Positions 1 through 5,501 are shown, counted from the first letter of the stretch. The stretch: DNA of 5,501 nt from Nitrospirota bacterium (GCA_021788515.1 JAJYKN010000130.1:1-5501), one strand, 5' to 3'. Made by a program: numbers and translations. Notes: generated by a model from the sequence alone, not told the origin.

Positions 1-48
1 GTCCTAAGCCAGGAGACCTCTCATTCCCGAAAACCTCGAATGAAGGAG
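1..48 (+). promoter_or_regulatory. Cobalamin riboswitch, 3' end only (B12 box plus expression-platform hairpin)
   Basis: Positions 7-19 read AGCCAGGAGACCT, which matches the B12 box, the most conserved 3' element of cobalamin riboswitches (AGYCMGGAGACCTGCC); only the last few bases (20-22) depart from it. The rest of the aptamer lies left of the window. Directly after it, TCATTC (21-26) can pair perfectly with GAATGA (38-43), leaving an 11-nt loop (27-37). This is the place where the family forms the regulatory hairpin whose loop kisses L5 of the aptamer. The hairpin ends at the first base of the Shine-Dalgarno sequence AAGGAG (43-48). No U-run follows, so I infer control of translation rather than termination: bound adenosyl- or methylcobalamin would stabilise the hairpin and hide the ribosome site of the downstream receptor gene. 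Confidence 0.8.
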
Positions 49-55
49 AAAAGAT

Positions 56-1924
56 ATGGTCAGAAAAATAGCAGCAGTCGCAGCAGTTTGGGCAGGAACA
101 TTGATCGGCGTTATTGCCCCTGTCTACGCCGATGTACAAATGAATGAAGTGGTTGTAACGGCAACAAAGACGGAGCGGAAACAGCAGGATGTTACCCAGT
201 CGGTCACGGTAATCAAGGGAGATGACCTGGTGAAATCGGGGGCAACAAGCGTGGCTGAGGCCATCAACACGACAGCCGGAGCACTGGTGACCGATCAAGG
301 GCCGATCGGCTCGCTCCAGGCAGTTACATTGCGGGGCGCCCCTTACTCACAGGTGCTTGTGCTTCTGGACGGCAAGCGGCTTAATTCAGGGGCTGCCGGC
401 GGATATGATCTATCCGAGCTTCCCATTCCGCTTGCTGCAATCGATCGGATCGAGATTGTTCGCGGACCTGCCTCTGCTCTGTATGGATCTGATGCGGTGG
501 GCGGCGTGGTGAACATTATTACAAAAAAAACGGCTGCTCCCCTGACAAGCCTGACCGCTATTGTTGGTGCTCGATTCAATTCAGACTCCCTTTTTCATTC
601 CGGCAGGGACGGCAATACTTACTACACGCTTTCAGTCGGCAAGGAGCATTCCAGCGGCTACCACCATTTGAACAACAACGCCGATCAAACAACTGCGGGC
701 ATCAAACTCGGCTATGATTTCAGCGCGACCTCTTCAGTCGAAGCGAGTTCTGATTATATAACAAAAGACATCGGCGTTCCCGGTTCCGTGGTATATCCAT
801 CGCCCCGCGCACGAGAGAAAGACAGCGAAACGATAACCGGGTTGCAGTACAAAACAAAATTGACCAAAACAATAGATTTCAGCATCCGGGGCTATCAAAA
901 TGAGGCAAGAATAGGCTATGACGATCCTGATTTTCTTGTTTCGAGCAGGAGCCGGAGCATGACGGATGGAACGGAAGCACAGGTTAACTGGCTCATGAAC
1001 TCATTTTCCGTTGTCACGATCGGAGCAGAGAAACGCAACGACCACATGGTTGACAACGGCTCTGGCACGCATGGGGATGCGGTGACGTCTGGATATATCC
1101 AGGATGAAATGAACCTGAGCGACTCGTTCATTCTTGTTTTGGGAGGACGGAACGATACGTATTCCACATTCGGAAGTAAATGGAGTCCCAAGGCAAGCGC
1201 CCGCTATCTCAATGTCGAACATGGCACTATTCTCCGGGCTTCATACGGAAAGAGCTTCAGGGCGCCGACGTTGAATGATCTTTATTTCAGTGATGCATGG
1301 GGAGACAAGGGGAATCCGAATCTCCGGCCGGAATCAGCAGAGGAATATGAGGGCGGCATCGAGCAACCCTTCGGCGCCGGGAATTCGATAAAATTTACTG
1401 CTTTCAAACGGAGAGTGAAGGACCTCATTTCCTGGCAGACCGATACGGTCACGTTCGCTTCTACGCCGATGAACATCGGCAGGGCGCACATTTCCGGAAC
1501 TGAAACTGAATTACATTTCACCGCGTCCTCCTCTGTTTCCTGCTCTCTTAATTATACGATCATGTTTCCCGTTGACGACACGACGGGGGAGAGGCTCTAT
1601 TCAGCAGATTCCCACATACCCCGCGCGCAGCTCGGGGGCACGCTGTGGATTGCCCTGGATAACGAGACCGCTCTGTCTCTTGTAGGCCAAAGTGTAAGAA
1701 ACTACGTGAGACCGGGTGAGCCGAAATGGGATTATTATACCCTGGACGGGAAAATAACCGATAATTTTGTATCCCGAAAGGATTTGAAGGTTGCTGTTTT
1801 TATCGGTTTGAAAAACATATTCAATCGAAAGTATGAAACCGTCATCGTATCGGGCTATCCCCCTGATCAGGGGTATCCCATGCCGCCGCAAGAATTTTAC
1901 GGCGGGATGACGGCTACATTCTAA
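56..1924 (+). CDS. btuB: TonB-dependent outer-membrane receptor, probable vitamin B12 transporter BtuB
   Basis: A 622-residue protein, close to the 614 of E. coli BtuB. Residues 1-25 form a signal peptide with a likely cut after VYA. NEVVVTA (30-36) is the TonB box, contacted by TonB in the periplasm. The plug domain spans about 41-158 and ends with the typical RIEIVRGPASALYGSDAVGG stretch (131-150). The rest is a 22-strand-type beta-barrel, with the usual FRAPTLNDLYF motif starting near 401, GNPNLRPE at 419-426, and a terminal Phe as recognised by the BAM machinery. The start is supported by AAGGAG at 43-48, 7 nt upstream. Family membership is certain. Cobalamin as substrate is inferred from the riboswitch directly upstream and from receptor size; siderophore receptors share the fold. 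It acts in the outer membrane and needs TonB-ExbB-ExbD energy. Expression should fall when B12 is abundant. The reading frame is intact. Confidence 0.88.
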   Translation: MVRKIAAVAAVWAGTLIGVIAPVYADVQMNEVVVTATKTERKQQDVTQSVTVIKGDDLVKSGATSVAEAINTTAGALVTDQGPIGSLQAVTLRGAPYSQVLVLLDGKRLNSGAAGGYDLSELPIPLAAIDRIEIVRGPASALYGSDAVGGVVNIITKKTAAPLTSLTAIVGARFNSDSLFHSGRDGNTYYTLSVGKEHSSGYHHLNNNADQTTAGIKLGYDFSATSSVEASSDYITKDIGVPGSVVYPSPRAREKDSETITGLQYKTKLTKTIDFSIRGYQNEARIGYDDPDFLVSSRSRSMTDGTEAQVNWLMNSFSVVTIGAEKRNDHMVDNGSGTHGDAVTSGYIQDEMNLSDSFILVLGGRNDTYSTFGSKWSPKASARYLNVEHGTILRASYGKSFRAPTLNDLYFSDAWGDKGNPNLRPESAEEYEGGIEQPFGAGNSIKFTAFKRRVKDLISWQTDTVTFASTPMNIGRAHISGTETELHFTASSSVSCSLNYTIMFPVDDTTGERLYSADSHIPRAQLGGTLWIALDNETALSLVGQSVRNYVRPGEPKWDYYTLDGKITDNFVSRKDLKVAVFIGLKNIFNRKYETVIVSGYPPDQGYPMPPQEFYGGMTATF

Positions 1925-1943
1925 CCTGCAATAGAACATGAAT

Positions 1944-1998
1944 CGTCGGCGGGGAGAGCGGGATGAGCAGCATTAAGTCCTGTTTCTCTCCGTCGATG
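1944..1998 (+). other. Long imperfect stem-loop between btuB and tonB
   Basis: Positions 1944-1958 pair with 1984-1998 over 15 consecutive positions, four of them G-U wobbles. After one bulged U (1983), the stem continues for six more pairs (1959-1964 with 1977-1982), closing a 12-nt loop at 1965-1976. The G-U pairs would become A-C mismatches on the other strand, so this fold favours a + strand transcript. It starts 19 nt after the btuB stop codon. There is no solid U-run behind it, only an A/T-rich stretch (1999-2014), so it is not a textbook terminator. It may protect the btuB mRNA 3' end or act as a weak terminator; the function is not known. Confidence 0.5.
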
Positions 1999-2003
1999 TT
2001 AAA

Positions 2004-2032
2004 ATGATTTTATTCATACACTGTGGTACTAT
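2004..2032 (+). promoter_or_regulatory. Possible extended -10 promoter for tonB
   Basis: TACTAT at 2027-2032 matches the sigma70 -10 hexamer at four of six positions and is directly preceded by TGG, an extended -10 (TGn) element. Seventeen bases upstream lies ATGATT (2004-2009), a poor -35 that shares only TGA with the consensus, which is tolerable with an extended -10. Transcription would start about 2038-2039, at the tonB ATG itself. This is a prediction from motif and spacing only. Confidence 0.35.
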
Positions 2033-2038
2033 TTCACT

Positions 2039-2686
2039 ATGACGTTTAGACATGCATTTTATATATCGATTGCCGCGCATATCATAATTTTCGGAAGCGC
2101 GATCGCGTTTGCACAGTTTTCCGGAGTGCTGCTCTCGTCCACGCATGACTCGCTGACGGTTGCCCTGGTCTCTTCCGGTCCCTCATCGGGTCCGGGAGAT
2201 CAAGCTATCCCGCGGCCAAAGCAGCATGCTGCGCCGAGCGAGATTCCGGCGCCTGAGGCAATGAAAGAGCCGGCTGCCGAAGCGGCAGCCAAGCCTGGCT
2301 CAGTATCTGCGCAGCCTGTTGATCAGAAGCAACAGGATGGCGGTTCCGGAAATGACGATGTCGCTCCGAAAACGAACTCGATGGGCGCAGGGCAGGGGAC
2401 ATCGGACCAAGTGGGCGCAAAGACTCCCGGAGAATGGGCGGTCCTTGCAGATGCCATCGAGAGGACGAAGAACTATCCGCGTCTGGCGAGAGAGCGGGGC
2501 ATTGAAGGCGTGGTCCGTCTGCGGTTCAGGCTTGCCTCGTCAGGCGCTGTTGAAAAAATCGAAATCCTGCAGAGTTCCGGGTTCGAAATATTGGACAACG
2601 CCTCGATCGGGGCTGTGTATCGCGCGGCGCCCCTGCCCTATGTAAGCGGTTGGGTCGAAGTGCCGATGAAATACGTTTTAAAATGA
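2039..2686 (+). CDS. tonB: TonB family energy transducer
   Basis: A 215-residue protein with the standard TonB layout. Residues about 6-26 are a single inner-membrane segment carrying S10-x3-H14, the SxxxH motif that TonB proteins use to couple to ExbB/ExbD. Residues about 45-130 are a Pro/Ala/Gly/Ser-rich periplasm-spanning linker. Residues about 131-215 are the TonB C-terminal domain, with the NYP motif at 145-147, GxVxLRFRL, an SSGF..LD.A stretch and the closing RAAPLP and Y-V-L strands. The domain passes proton-motive-force energy to TonB boxes of receptors such as the upstream BtuB-like protein. No exbB or exbD is visible here, so they must lie elsewhere. No Shine-Dalgarno precedes the ATG; the start is chosen because it gives exactly the expected short cytoplasmic N-terminus. 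The frame stays open upstream to 2003 but holds no ATG, GTG or TTG. It probably forms an operon with yacG, 16 nt downstream. Confidence 0.9.
   Translation: MTFRHAFYISIAAHIIIFGSAIAFAQFSGVLLSSTHDSLTVALVSSGPSSGPGDQAIPRPKQHAAPSEIPAPEAMKEPAAEAAAKPGSVSAQPVDQKQQDGGSGNDDVAPKTNSMGAGQGTSDQVGAKTPGEWAVLADAIERTKNYPRLARERGIEGVVRLRFRLASSGAVEKIEILQSSGFEILDNASIGAVYRAAPLPYVSGWVEVPMKYVLK
2272..2290 (+). other. Perfect 8-bp hairpin inside tonB
   Basis: GGCTGCCG (2272-2279) and CGGCAGCC (2283-2290) are perfect inverted copies separated by AAG. The hairpin lies in the Ala-rich linker of TonB. Very G+C-rich and tight, it should fold in the mRNA, but repeated Ala codons in low-complexity sequence can produce this by chance. 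Confidence 0.5.
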
Positions 2687-2702
2687 TACATGGGAGCGGG
2701 GA

Positions 2703-2900
2703 ATGCAAAGCAGAAAGATAACATGTCCGATCTGCAAAAAAAAGGTAGCCTGGGACGATAATCCTTTTCGGCCTTTCTGTTCCGAACGCTGCCGGCTGCT
2801 TGACTTGGGGAAATGGGCTTCCGAGGACTACCGTATTCCCGGAGAGAAGAAAGAGGCCCCGGAGGCTGATGAGGATAAAAAAAATACAACGGAAAAGTAG
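2703..2900 (+). CDS. yacG: YacG family zinc-binding DNA gyrase inhibitor
   Basis: A 65-residue protein, the same length as E. coli YacG. The N-terminal half is a compact zinc finger with C8-x2-C11-x14-C26-x3-C30, embedded in the family signature [18 protein letters not shown], followed by the conserved ..YRIPG at 43-47. The C-terminus is an acidic/lysine-rich tail ([13 protein letters not shown]) of the kind that is disordered in the family. In E. coli YacG binds the GyrB C-terminal region and blocks DNA binding by gyrase; that role is transferred here by homology. The start has a GGGAG at 2692-2696, 6 nt upstream. It lies 16 nt after tonB and is very likely co-transcribed with it. TonB and gyrase control have no evident functional link, so the pairing looks like a convenience operon. 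Confidence 0.9.
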   Translation: MQSRKITCPICKKKVAWDDNPFRPFCSERCRLLDLGKWASEDYRIPGEKKEAPEADEDKKNTTEK

Positions 2901-2915
2901 ATAAATTCTTCAAAA

Positions 2916-2921
2916 TATAAT
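2916..2921 (+). promoter_or_regulatory. Consensus -10 box upstream of the zinc-ribbon gene
   Basis: TATAAT is present exactly, in an A/T-rich stretch just after the yacG stop codon. A second, overlapping candidate is TACAAT at 2921-2926. I see no acceptable -35 hexamer 15-19 nt upstream, where the bases are A-rich yacG codons, so either an activator is needed or the match is chance. If used, the transcript would begin near 2928 and carry a leader of about 130 nt before the gene at 3060. Confidence 0.3.
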
Positions 2922-2930
2922 ACAATAGGC

Positions 2931-2953
2931 CATGCAGGTAAGCGGCATGCAGG
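2931..2953 (+). repeat. Short direct repeat in the leader of the zinc-ribbon gene
   Basis: CATGCAGG occurs twice, at 2931-2938 and 2946-2953, with a 15-nt period. The second copy sits within GCATGC, a palindrome. The spacing is not a multiple of a DNA helical turn (10.5), which argues against a simple tandem operator. It could equally be chance. Confidence 0.3.
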
Positions 2954-2979
2954 CAATGGAACAGAAGATATCGTAATTT

Positions 2980-3005
2980 CGCCCGGCAAAAGCGTTGTCC
3001 GGGCG
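2980..3005 (+). other. G+C-rich hairpin in the 5' leader of the zinc-ribbon gene
   Basis: CGCCCGG (2980-2986) pairs perfectly with CCGGGCG (2999-3005). After a bulged U at 2998 the stem continues as CAA/TTG (2987-2989 with 2995-2997) around a five-base loop. It is a stable hairpin 40 nt ahead of the ribosome site. No U-run follows, so it is not a normal terminator; it may be a leader structure or a processing site between yacG and the next gene. Confidence 0.5.
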
Positions 3006-3044
3006 CTGTCGGGAATTGCAATGCTGTGGTCGTAGTACTTGGAT

Positions 3045-3050
3045 AGGAGG
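3045..3050 (+). promoter_or_regulatory. Shine-Dalgarno sequence that fixes the start of the zinc-ribbon gene
   Basis: A full AGGAGG lies 9 nt before the ATG at 3060. The frame also allows a TTG start at 3039, but that codon is upstream of and would translate through this site. The ATG also places the zinc ribbon at the very N-terminus, as is usual for the family. The start at 3060 is therefore preferred. Confidence 0.85.
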
Positions 3051-3059
3051 CCGCGCAGG

Positions 3060-4409
3060 ATGGACATCCGGTGTGGAAGGTGCAACAAACTCTTCCGTGT
3101 TTCCGATGATAAAATTACCGGCAAAGGCATCAAGTTCGCATGTTCGCGGTGCGGCGAAGCCGTAAAAATCACACGGGAGGAGTTCGAAACCTATACATTG
3201 TCGAAAACTGCGGTTTCAGCTCTCGACATGTTCGAACCGAAGCCGAAACCCGGTGCGACCTTGGCCCGTGAACCGGAAGCTGTAAAGGCGGAAGAAGGGG
3301 CGCTGCTGAAGAACGCCTTGCCTGCAAGTGCGACCAGTGCAGAGGAGCGGGAAGGTTTTGGCCGCTCGTCATCCTCAATCCCGGATTTTTTGCAGGGGAA
3401 AGACGAACCCTCGGCAGCTGAGCCCAACCTCTTCAAAGAATCGTCCCGTAAGGAAGAGGAACAACCGGTCCCGGAACTGTCCCCTGACCTTGAGGATGCA
3501 TTTACGTTCCCGTCTGAACCGGAATTGACGTTGGCAACGGAACCGACGGCTGGGCCTGGGATTGCCGAAGGACCGGAGCAGAAACAAGGAATCGAAGCAG
3601 CACTTCAGTTTCCACCGGATGCTCAATCGCCGAAACTGCATGCAGAGCCGGACCGCGCTTCTGAACCCGCGCAGGAACCCGAGCCGAAACCGAAACTTAA
3701 GCCGGAAACAGCGGCAGTGGCGAAACCTCGGCCGGCTGAACCCAGGCCGGGGAAGCCGTCGCTTCCCGAACAAAAGCCTTCGGCAACGCCGGTTGCTCCA
3801 TCTTTCCCCAAAAGGGAACCAATACGTCCGACAGTGAAACAAACCGAAAGCGAAGTTCCGGCGGCCGGACCATCCCGTTCCAACAGGATGGCACTCGTGT
3901 TTTTGATTGCCCTCGTCCTGCTCGGAGCAGCGGGGTATGGTGTCTACAGGTATGTTCCGCCTGCTTTGCAGAAGCCCGGTCAACCGGTCACCGACACCGC
4001 CTCGATCGATGGTTTGCGCATTGTCAACCCTTCCGGCGCAGTGGAAGCGAACGGCGATCTGCTCATTTCCGGTGTTGTCGAGAACTTGACGGATAAGGAC
4101 CGATCGGGGTGGTATGTTGTCGCCGACGTTTACGATGCGCAAGGCACGGTGCTGAATAAAATCCGGGTATTGAACGGAAAGCAGCTTTACACGCGAAAAG
4201 ATTACGACGTCCTGGCGCAACGCGGCAGGAACGTTCAGGAACTGAAAGCAAAAATCCTTCAGGAACAGGGCGTTGTCATTCCGGCAAGGAGCAGCGTTCC
4301 CTTCGAGATGCGGTATTTCCAGCCTCCCAGCGGAATCGCGAGCTTCAATGCCGTGCTGAAACCGTTCGATCCCGCACGGCTGTCTAAAGAAATAGAAGAA
4401 ACAAAGTAA
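3060..4409 (+). CDS. Zinc-ribbon membrane protein with C-terminal DUF3426-like domain
   Basis: A 449-residue protein of unknown function. The N-terminus is an MJ0042-type zinc ribbon: C5-x2-C8-x19-C28-x2-C31, with the typical F/YRV..DKI.GKG..F.CS.CG pattern. Residues about 55-272 are a low-complexity linker rich in Pro, Glu, Lys and Ala, including runs such as EPEPKPKLKPE, and are probably disordered. Residues about 277-297 form one hydrophobic membrane segment (MALVFLIALVLLGAAGYGVY). Residues about 310-449 resemble DUF3426, a beta-rich domain with the pattern 'I.G...N....D....V.V.VYDA.G.VL' and a closing F.A.LKP. With a Cys-rich N-terminus and the domain after one membrane pass, the ribbon should be cytoplasmic and DUF3426 periplasmic. 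The zinc ribbon/linker/TM/DUF3426 layout is known in Proteobacteria, but no activity is established. It lies 159 nt after yacG and is followed by a strong terminator. Confidence 0.85.
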   Translation: MDIRCGRCNKLFRVSDDKITGKGIKFACSRCGEAVKITREEFETYTLSKTAVSALDMFEPKPKPGATLAREPEAVKAEEGALLKNALPASATSAEEREGFGRSSSSIPDFLQGKDEPSAAEPNLFKESSRKEEEQPVPELSPDLEDAFTFPSEPELTLATEPTAGPGIAEGPEQKQGIEAALQFPPDAQSPKLHAEPDRASEPAQEPEPKPKLKPETAAVAKPRPAEPRPGKPSLPEQKPSATPVAPSFPKREPIRPTVKQTESEVPAAGPSRSNRMALVFLIALVLLGAAGYGVYRYVPPALQKPGQPVTDTASIDGLRIVNPSGAVEANGDLLISGVVENLTDKDRSGWYVVADVYDAQGTVLNKIRVLNGKQLYTRKDYDVLAQRGRNVQELKAKILQEQGVVIPARSSVPFEMRYFQPPSGIASFNAVLKPFDPARLSKEIEETK

Positions 4410-4452
4410 AAGCCGTGATCACGCATTCCGGCTGTTTGCTCTTTTATTTAGG

Positions 4453-4484
4453 AAGCGCCTTCAGTTGGTTGAAGGCGCTTTTTT
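4453..4484 (+). terminator. Rho-independent terminator after the zinc-ribbon gene
   Basis: AAGCGCCTTCA (4453-4463) and TGAAGGCGCTT (4470-4480) are perfect inverted copies around a six-base loop, and six T residues (4479-4484) follow the G+C-rich stem. It lies 43 nt after the stop codon of the zinc-ribbon gene and should end the tonB-yacG-zinc-ribbon transcript. Confidence 0.93.
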
Positions 4485-4548
4485 ATGATCCCCCGGGACG
4501 GATTGATTTCCTGGAGCGGGAGTCTTGTAATTCGCGGCGCAGTACGCT

Positions 4549-4586
4549 GGCTCAAGCCCGCGACAGACGCTGTGATGCGGGCAGCC
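4549..4586 (+). other. Multi-part stem-loop in the zinc-ribbon/metK intergenic region
   Basis: GCCCGC (4556-4561) pairs with GCGGGC (4577-4582). The stem is extended outward by GGCT/AGCC (4549-4552 with 4583-4586, CAA bulged at 4553-4555). It is extended inward by a G-U pair (4562 with 4576) and ACAG/CTGT (4563-4566 with 4570-4573, GA bulged at 4574-4575), around a three-base loop. There are 15 pairs in all, with no U-run on either side. It could be part of a small RNA, a degenerate intergenic repeat or a remnant; I cannot tell which. Confidence 0.45.
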
Positions 4587-4652
4587 TGATCATCAAAAAA
4601 CTTATTGAAAAGTCGGCCCTATTACTGTATTCTGCAATCCTGTTTAGCAAGC

Positions 4653-4693
4653 CTGGAACGGCGCCAGCAAATTGTTTCCAGCAGCCAATTTTT
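4653..4693 (+). other. Weak hairpin with trailing T-run, upstream of metK promoter
   Basis: CTGGAA (4653-4658) and TTCCAG (4676-4681) are perfect inverted copies with a 17-nt loop, and a T5 run sits at 4689-4693. The six-base stem is short, and seven bases separate it from the T-run, so it is at best a poor back-up terminator shielding the metK promoter. Confidence 0.2.
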
Positions 4694-4695
4694 GC

Positions 4696-4723
4696 TTGAC
4701 AAAATCCGTGGCTATGCTATAAA
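4696..4723 (+). promoter_or_regulatory. Near-consensus sigma70 promoter for metK
   Basis: TTGACA at 4696-4701 is a perfect -35, and TATAAA at 4718-4723 matches the -10 at five of six positions with a 16-nt spacer. TGC directly before the -10 adds an extended -10 element. Transcription should start near 4730, leaving a leader of only about 34 nt. That is too short for a SAM riboswitch, so metK is probably expressed constitutively and strongly. Confidence 0.88.
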
Positions 4724-4763
4724 AACGAAATTTTGACGGTCTTATTGGCCAGAAGGAGACGCA

Positions 4764-5501
4764 ATGGACAGTTGCAGCAAGAATTATCTATTCACCTCGG
4801 AATCGGTTACCGAGGGACATCCAGACAAAATAGCCGACCAGATTTCAGATGCAGTCCTTGATGCGCTTTTGGCGCAGGATCCCATGAGCCGGGTTGCATG
4901 CGAGACGCTTTTGACCACGGGCCTCGCCATGGTGGCGGGTGAGATCACCACCAAGGGATATGTGGAGATTCCCGACATCGTGCGTCAGACAATCAGAGAG
5001 ATAGGATATGTCCGTGCGAAGTACGGGTTTGACGCGGAAACGTGCGCTGTCATTACGTCGGTTCATTCGCAGTCGCCTGATATTGCCATGGGCGTTGACA
5101 CCGGCGGCGCCGGAGACCAGGGGCTCATGTTCGGGTATGCCTGCGACGAGACGCCGGAGCTCATGCCCATGACCATCATGCTCGCCCACAAACTTACCCG
5201 CCGTTTGTCCGAAGTGAGGAAGAAGGAGATCCTTCCCTATCTGAGGCCGGACGGAAAGTCCCAGGTGACCATTGAATACCGGGACGGCAAACCCTATAGA
5301 CTGCATACGATCGTGGTCTCGTCCCAGCACAGCCCTGATGTGAGCCTCAAACAACTGCGCAAGGACATCATCGAGAAGGTGATCCTTCCCGTGCTTTCGA
5401 AGAAGCTTCTGGACGAAAAATCCATTCTCTATCACACCACCCCCCCGGGCAGCTTCGTGACCGGCGGCCCCATGGGCGACACGGGCCTTACGGGCCGCAA
5501 G
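4764..5501 (+). CDS. metK: S-adenosylmethionine synthase MetK (methionine adenosyltransferase), 3' end cut by window
   Basis: The first 246 residues of a cytoplasmic enzyme usually about 385-400 long; the frame is open at the window edge. It condenses methionine with ATP to give S-adenosylmethionine, phosphate and diphosphate. [12 protein letters not shown] (11-22) is the conserved N-terminal motif, with the catalytic His19 and metal-binding Asp21. [12 protein letters not shown] (115-126) is the first family signature, which binds [16 protein letters not shown] (234-246) is the start of the second signature, the phosphate-binding loop. AAGGAG (4753-4758) lies 5 nt before the ATG. The N-terminus and motif spacing are normal and no frameshift is seen. 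It has its own promoter and is separated from the upstream genes by a terminator. In many bacteria metK is followed by ahcY or other methyl-cycle genes, but that lies outside this window. Confidence 0.97.
   Translation, partial: MDSCSKNYLFTSESVTEGHPDKIADQISDAVLDALLAQDPMSRVACETLLTTGLAMVAGEITTKGYVEIPDIVRQTIREIGYVRAKYGFDAETCAVITSVHSQSPDIAMGVDTGGAGDQGLMFGYACDETPELMPMTIMLAHKLTRRLSEVRKKEILPYLRPDGKSQVTIEYRDGKPYRLHTIVVSSQHSPDVSLKQLRKDIIEKVILPVLSKKLLDEKSILYHTTPPGSFVTGGPMGDTGLTGRK

Larger units (their letters stand above)
4485..4695. other. Gene-free stretch between terminator and metK promoter
   Basis: Together with the flanking terminator and promoter this makes a 354-nt gap without a credible gene (4410-4763). 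An open frame at 4415-4699 runs straight through the terminator, has no ribosome site and resembles nothing I recognise. I see no tRNA, no SAM riboswitch and no repeat element here. The only structure visible is two hairpins, listed separately. Confidence 0.6.

Noticed and set aside
1601..1939. 112-codon open frame on the - strand, overlapping the 3' end of btuB
   Set aside because: No recognisable protein features and fully covered by the receptor gene, whose C-terminal strands are normal.
3039..3059. TTG start seven codons upstream for the zinc-ribbon protein
   Set aside because: The AGGAGG site lies inside this extension and is well spaced from the ATG at 3060, which also gives the usual zinc-ribbon N-terminus.
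3375..4220. 281-codon open frame on the - strand, opposite the zinc-ribbon gene
   Set aside because: It is extremely rich in Arg, Phe and Cys, which follows from reading the Pro/Glu/Lys-rich linker codons backwards. It has no domain resemblance, and the + strand gene is clearly the real one.
4415..4699. 94-codon open frame on the + strand between the zinc-ribbon gene and metK
   Set aside because: It reads through a strong terminator hairpin and T-run, has no ribosome site before its ATG, and its end overlaps the metK -35 box. The translation shows no recognisable domain.
4485..4763. tRNA, SAM riboswitch or other known RNA ahead of metK
   Set aside because: I found no cloverleaf arms or T-loop motif and no SAM aptamer core on reading both strands; only simple hairpins are present.
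4845..5435. 196-codon open frame on the - strand, opposite metK
   Set aside because: The + strand frame is an unmistakable MetK with both signature motifs; the antisense frame is a by-product of its codon pattern.
1..5501. CRISPR array, insertion sequence, phage genes or defence system
   Set aside because: No regularly spaced repeats, transposase-like frames, terminal inverted repeats or shift in composition were seen; every large gene is explained by a core or known family.

Overview
The window comes from a Gram-negative bacterium: it encodes an outer-membrane TonB-dependent receptor, a TonB energy transducer and a YacG-type protein. Base composition is moderate and looks uniform. The combination of a zinc-ribbon/DUF3426 protein with YacG and TonB would fit a Deltaproteobacteria-like (Desulfobacterota) or Nitrospirota-like genome, but the sequence does not settle the lineage. 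All genes are on the + strand and none appears broken.

Layout. Positions 1-48 hold the 3' end of a cobalamin riboswitch, recognisable by its B12 box and cut by the left edge of the window, followed by a small hairpin that runs into the Shine-Dalgarno sequence. It precedes a complete 622-residue TonB-dependent receptor (56-1924), which the riboswitch identifies as a probable BtuB-type vitamin B12 transporter. A gene-free gap (1925-2038) contains a long G-U-rich stem-loop and a possible extended -10 promoter placed so that the next gene could be read from a leaderless mRNA. Then come tonB (2039-2686) and yacG (2703-2900), only 16 nt apart. A 159-nt leader with a TATAAT box, a short direct repeat and a hairpin precedes a 449-residue protein with an N-terminal zinc ribbon, a Pro/Glu-rich linker, one membrane segment and a C-terminal DUF3426-like domain (3060-4409). 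A clear rho-independent terminator (4453-4484) closes this unit. The stretch 4485-4695 has no credible gene but contains two hairpins. A near-consensus sigma70 promoter (4696-4723) drives metK (4764 to the window end), which is truncated at residue 246.

How the genes relate. The receptor would bring cobalamin across the outer membrane using energy supplied by a TonB protein such as the one encoded next to it, and the riboswitch would shut the receptor down when B12 is plentiful. YacG, the zinc-ribbon protein and MetK are housekeeping or uncharacterised genes. MetK makes S-adenosylmethionine and B12 can serve methionine synthesis, but that link is thematic only. I found no mobile element, CRISPR array, tRNA, rRNA or defence system, and no convincing new multi-gene system. 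The points most worth checking are the riboswitch, the possible leaderless tonB start and the unexplained RNA-like stem-loops between genes.
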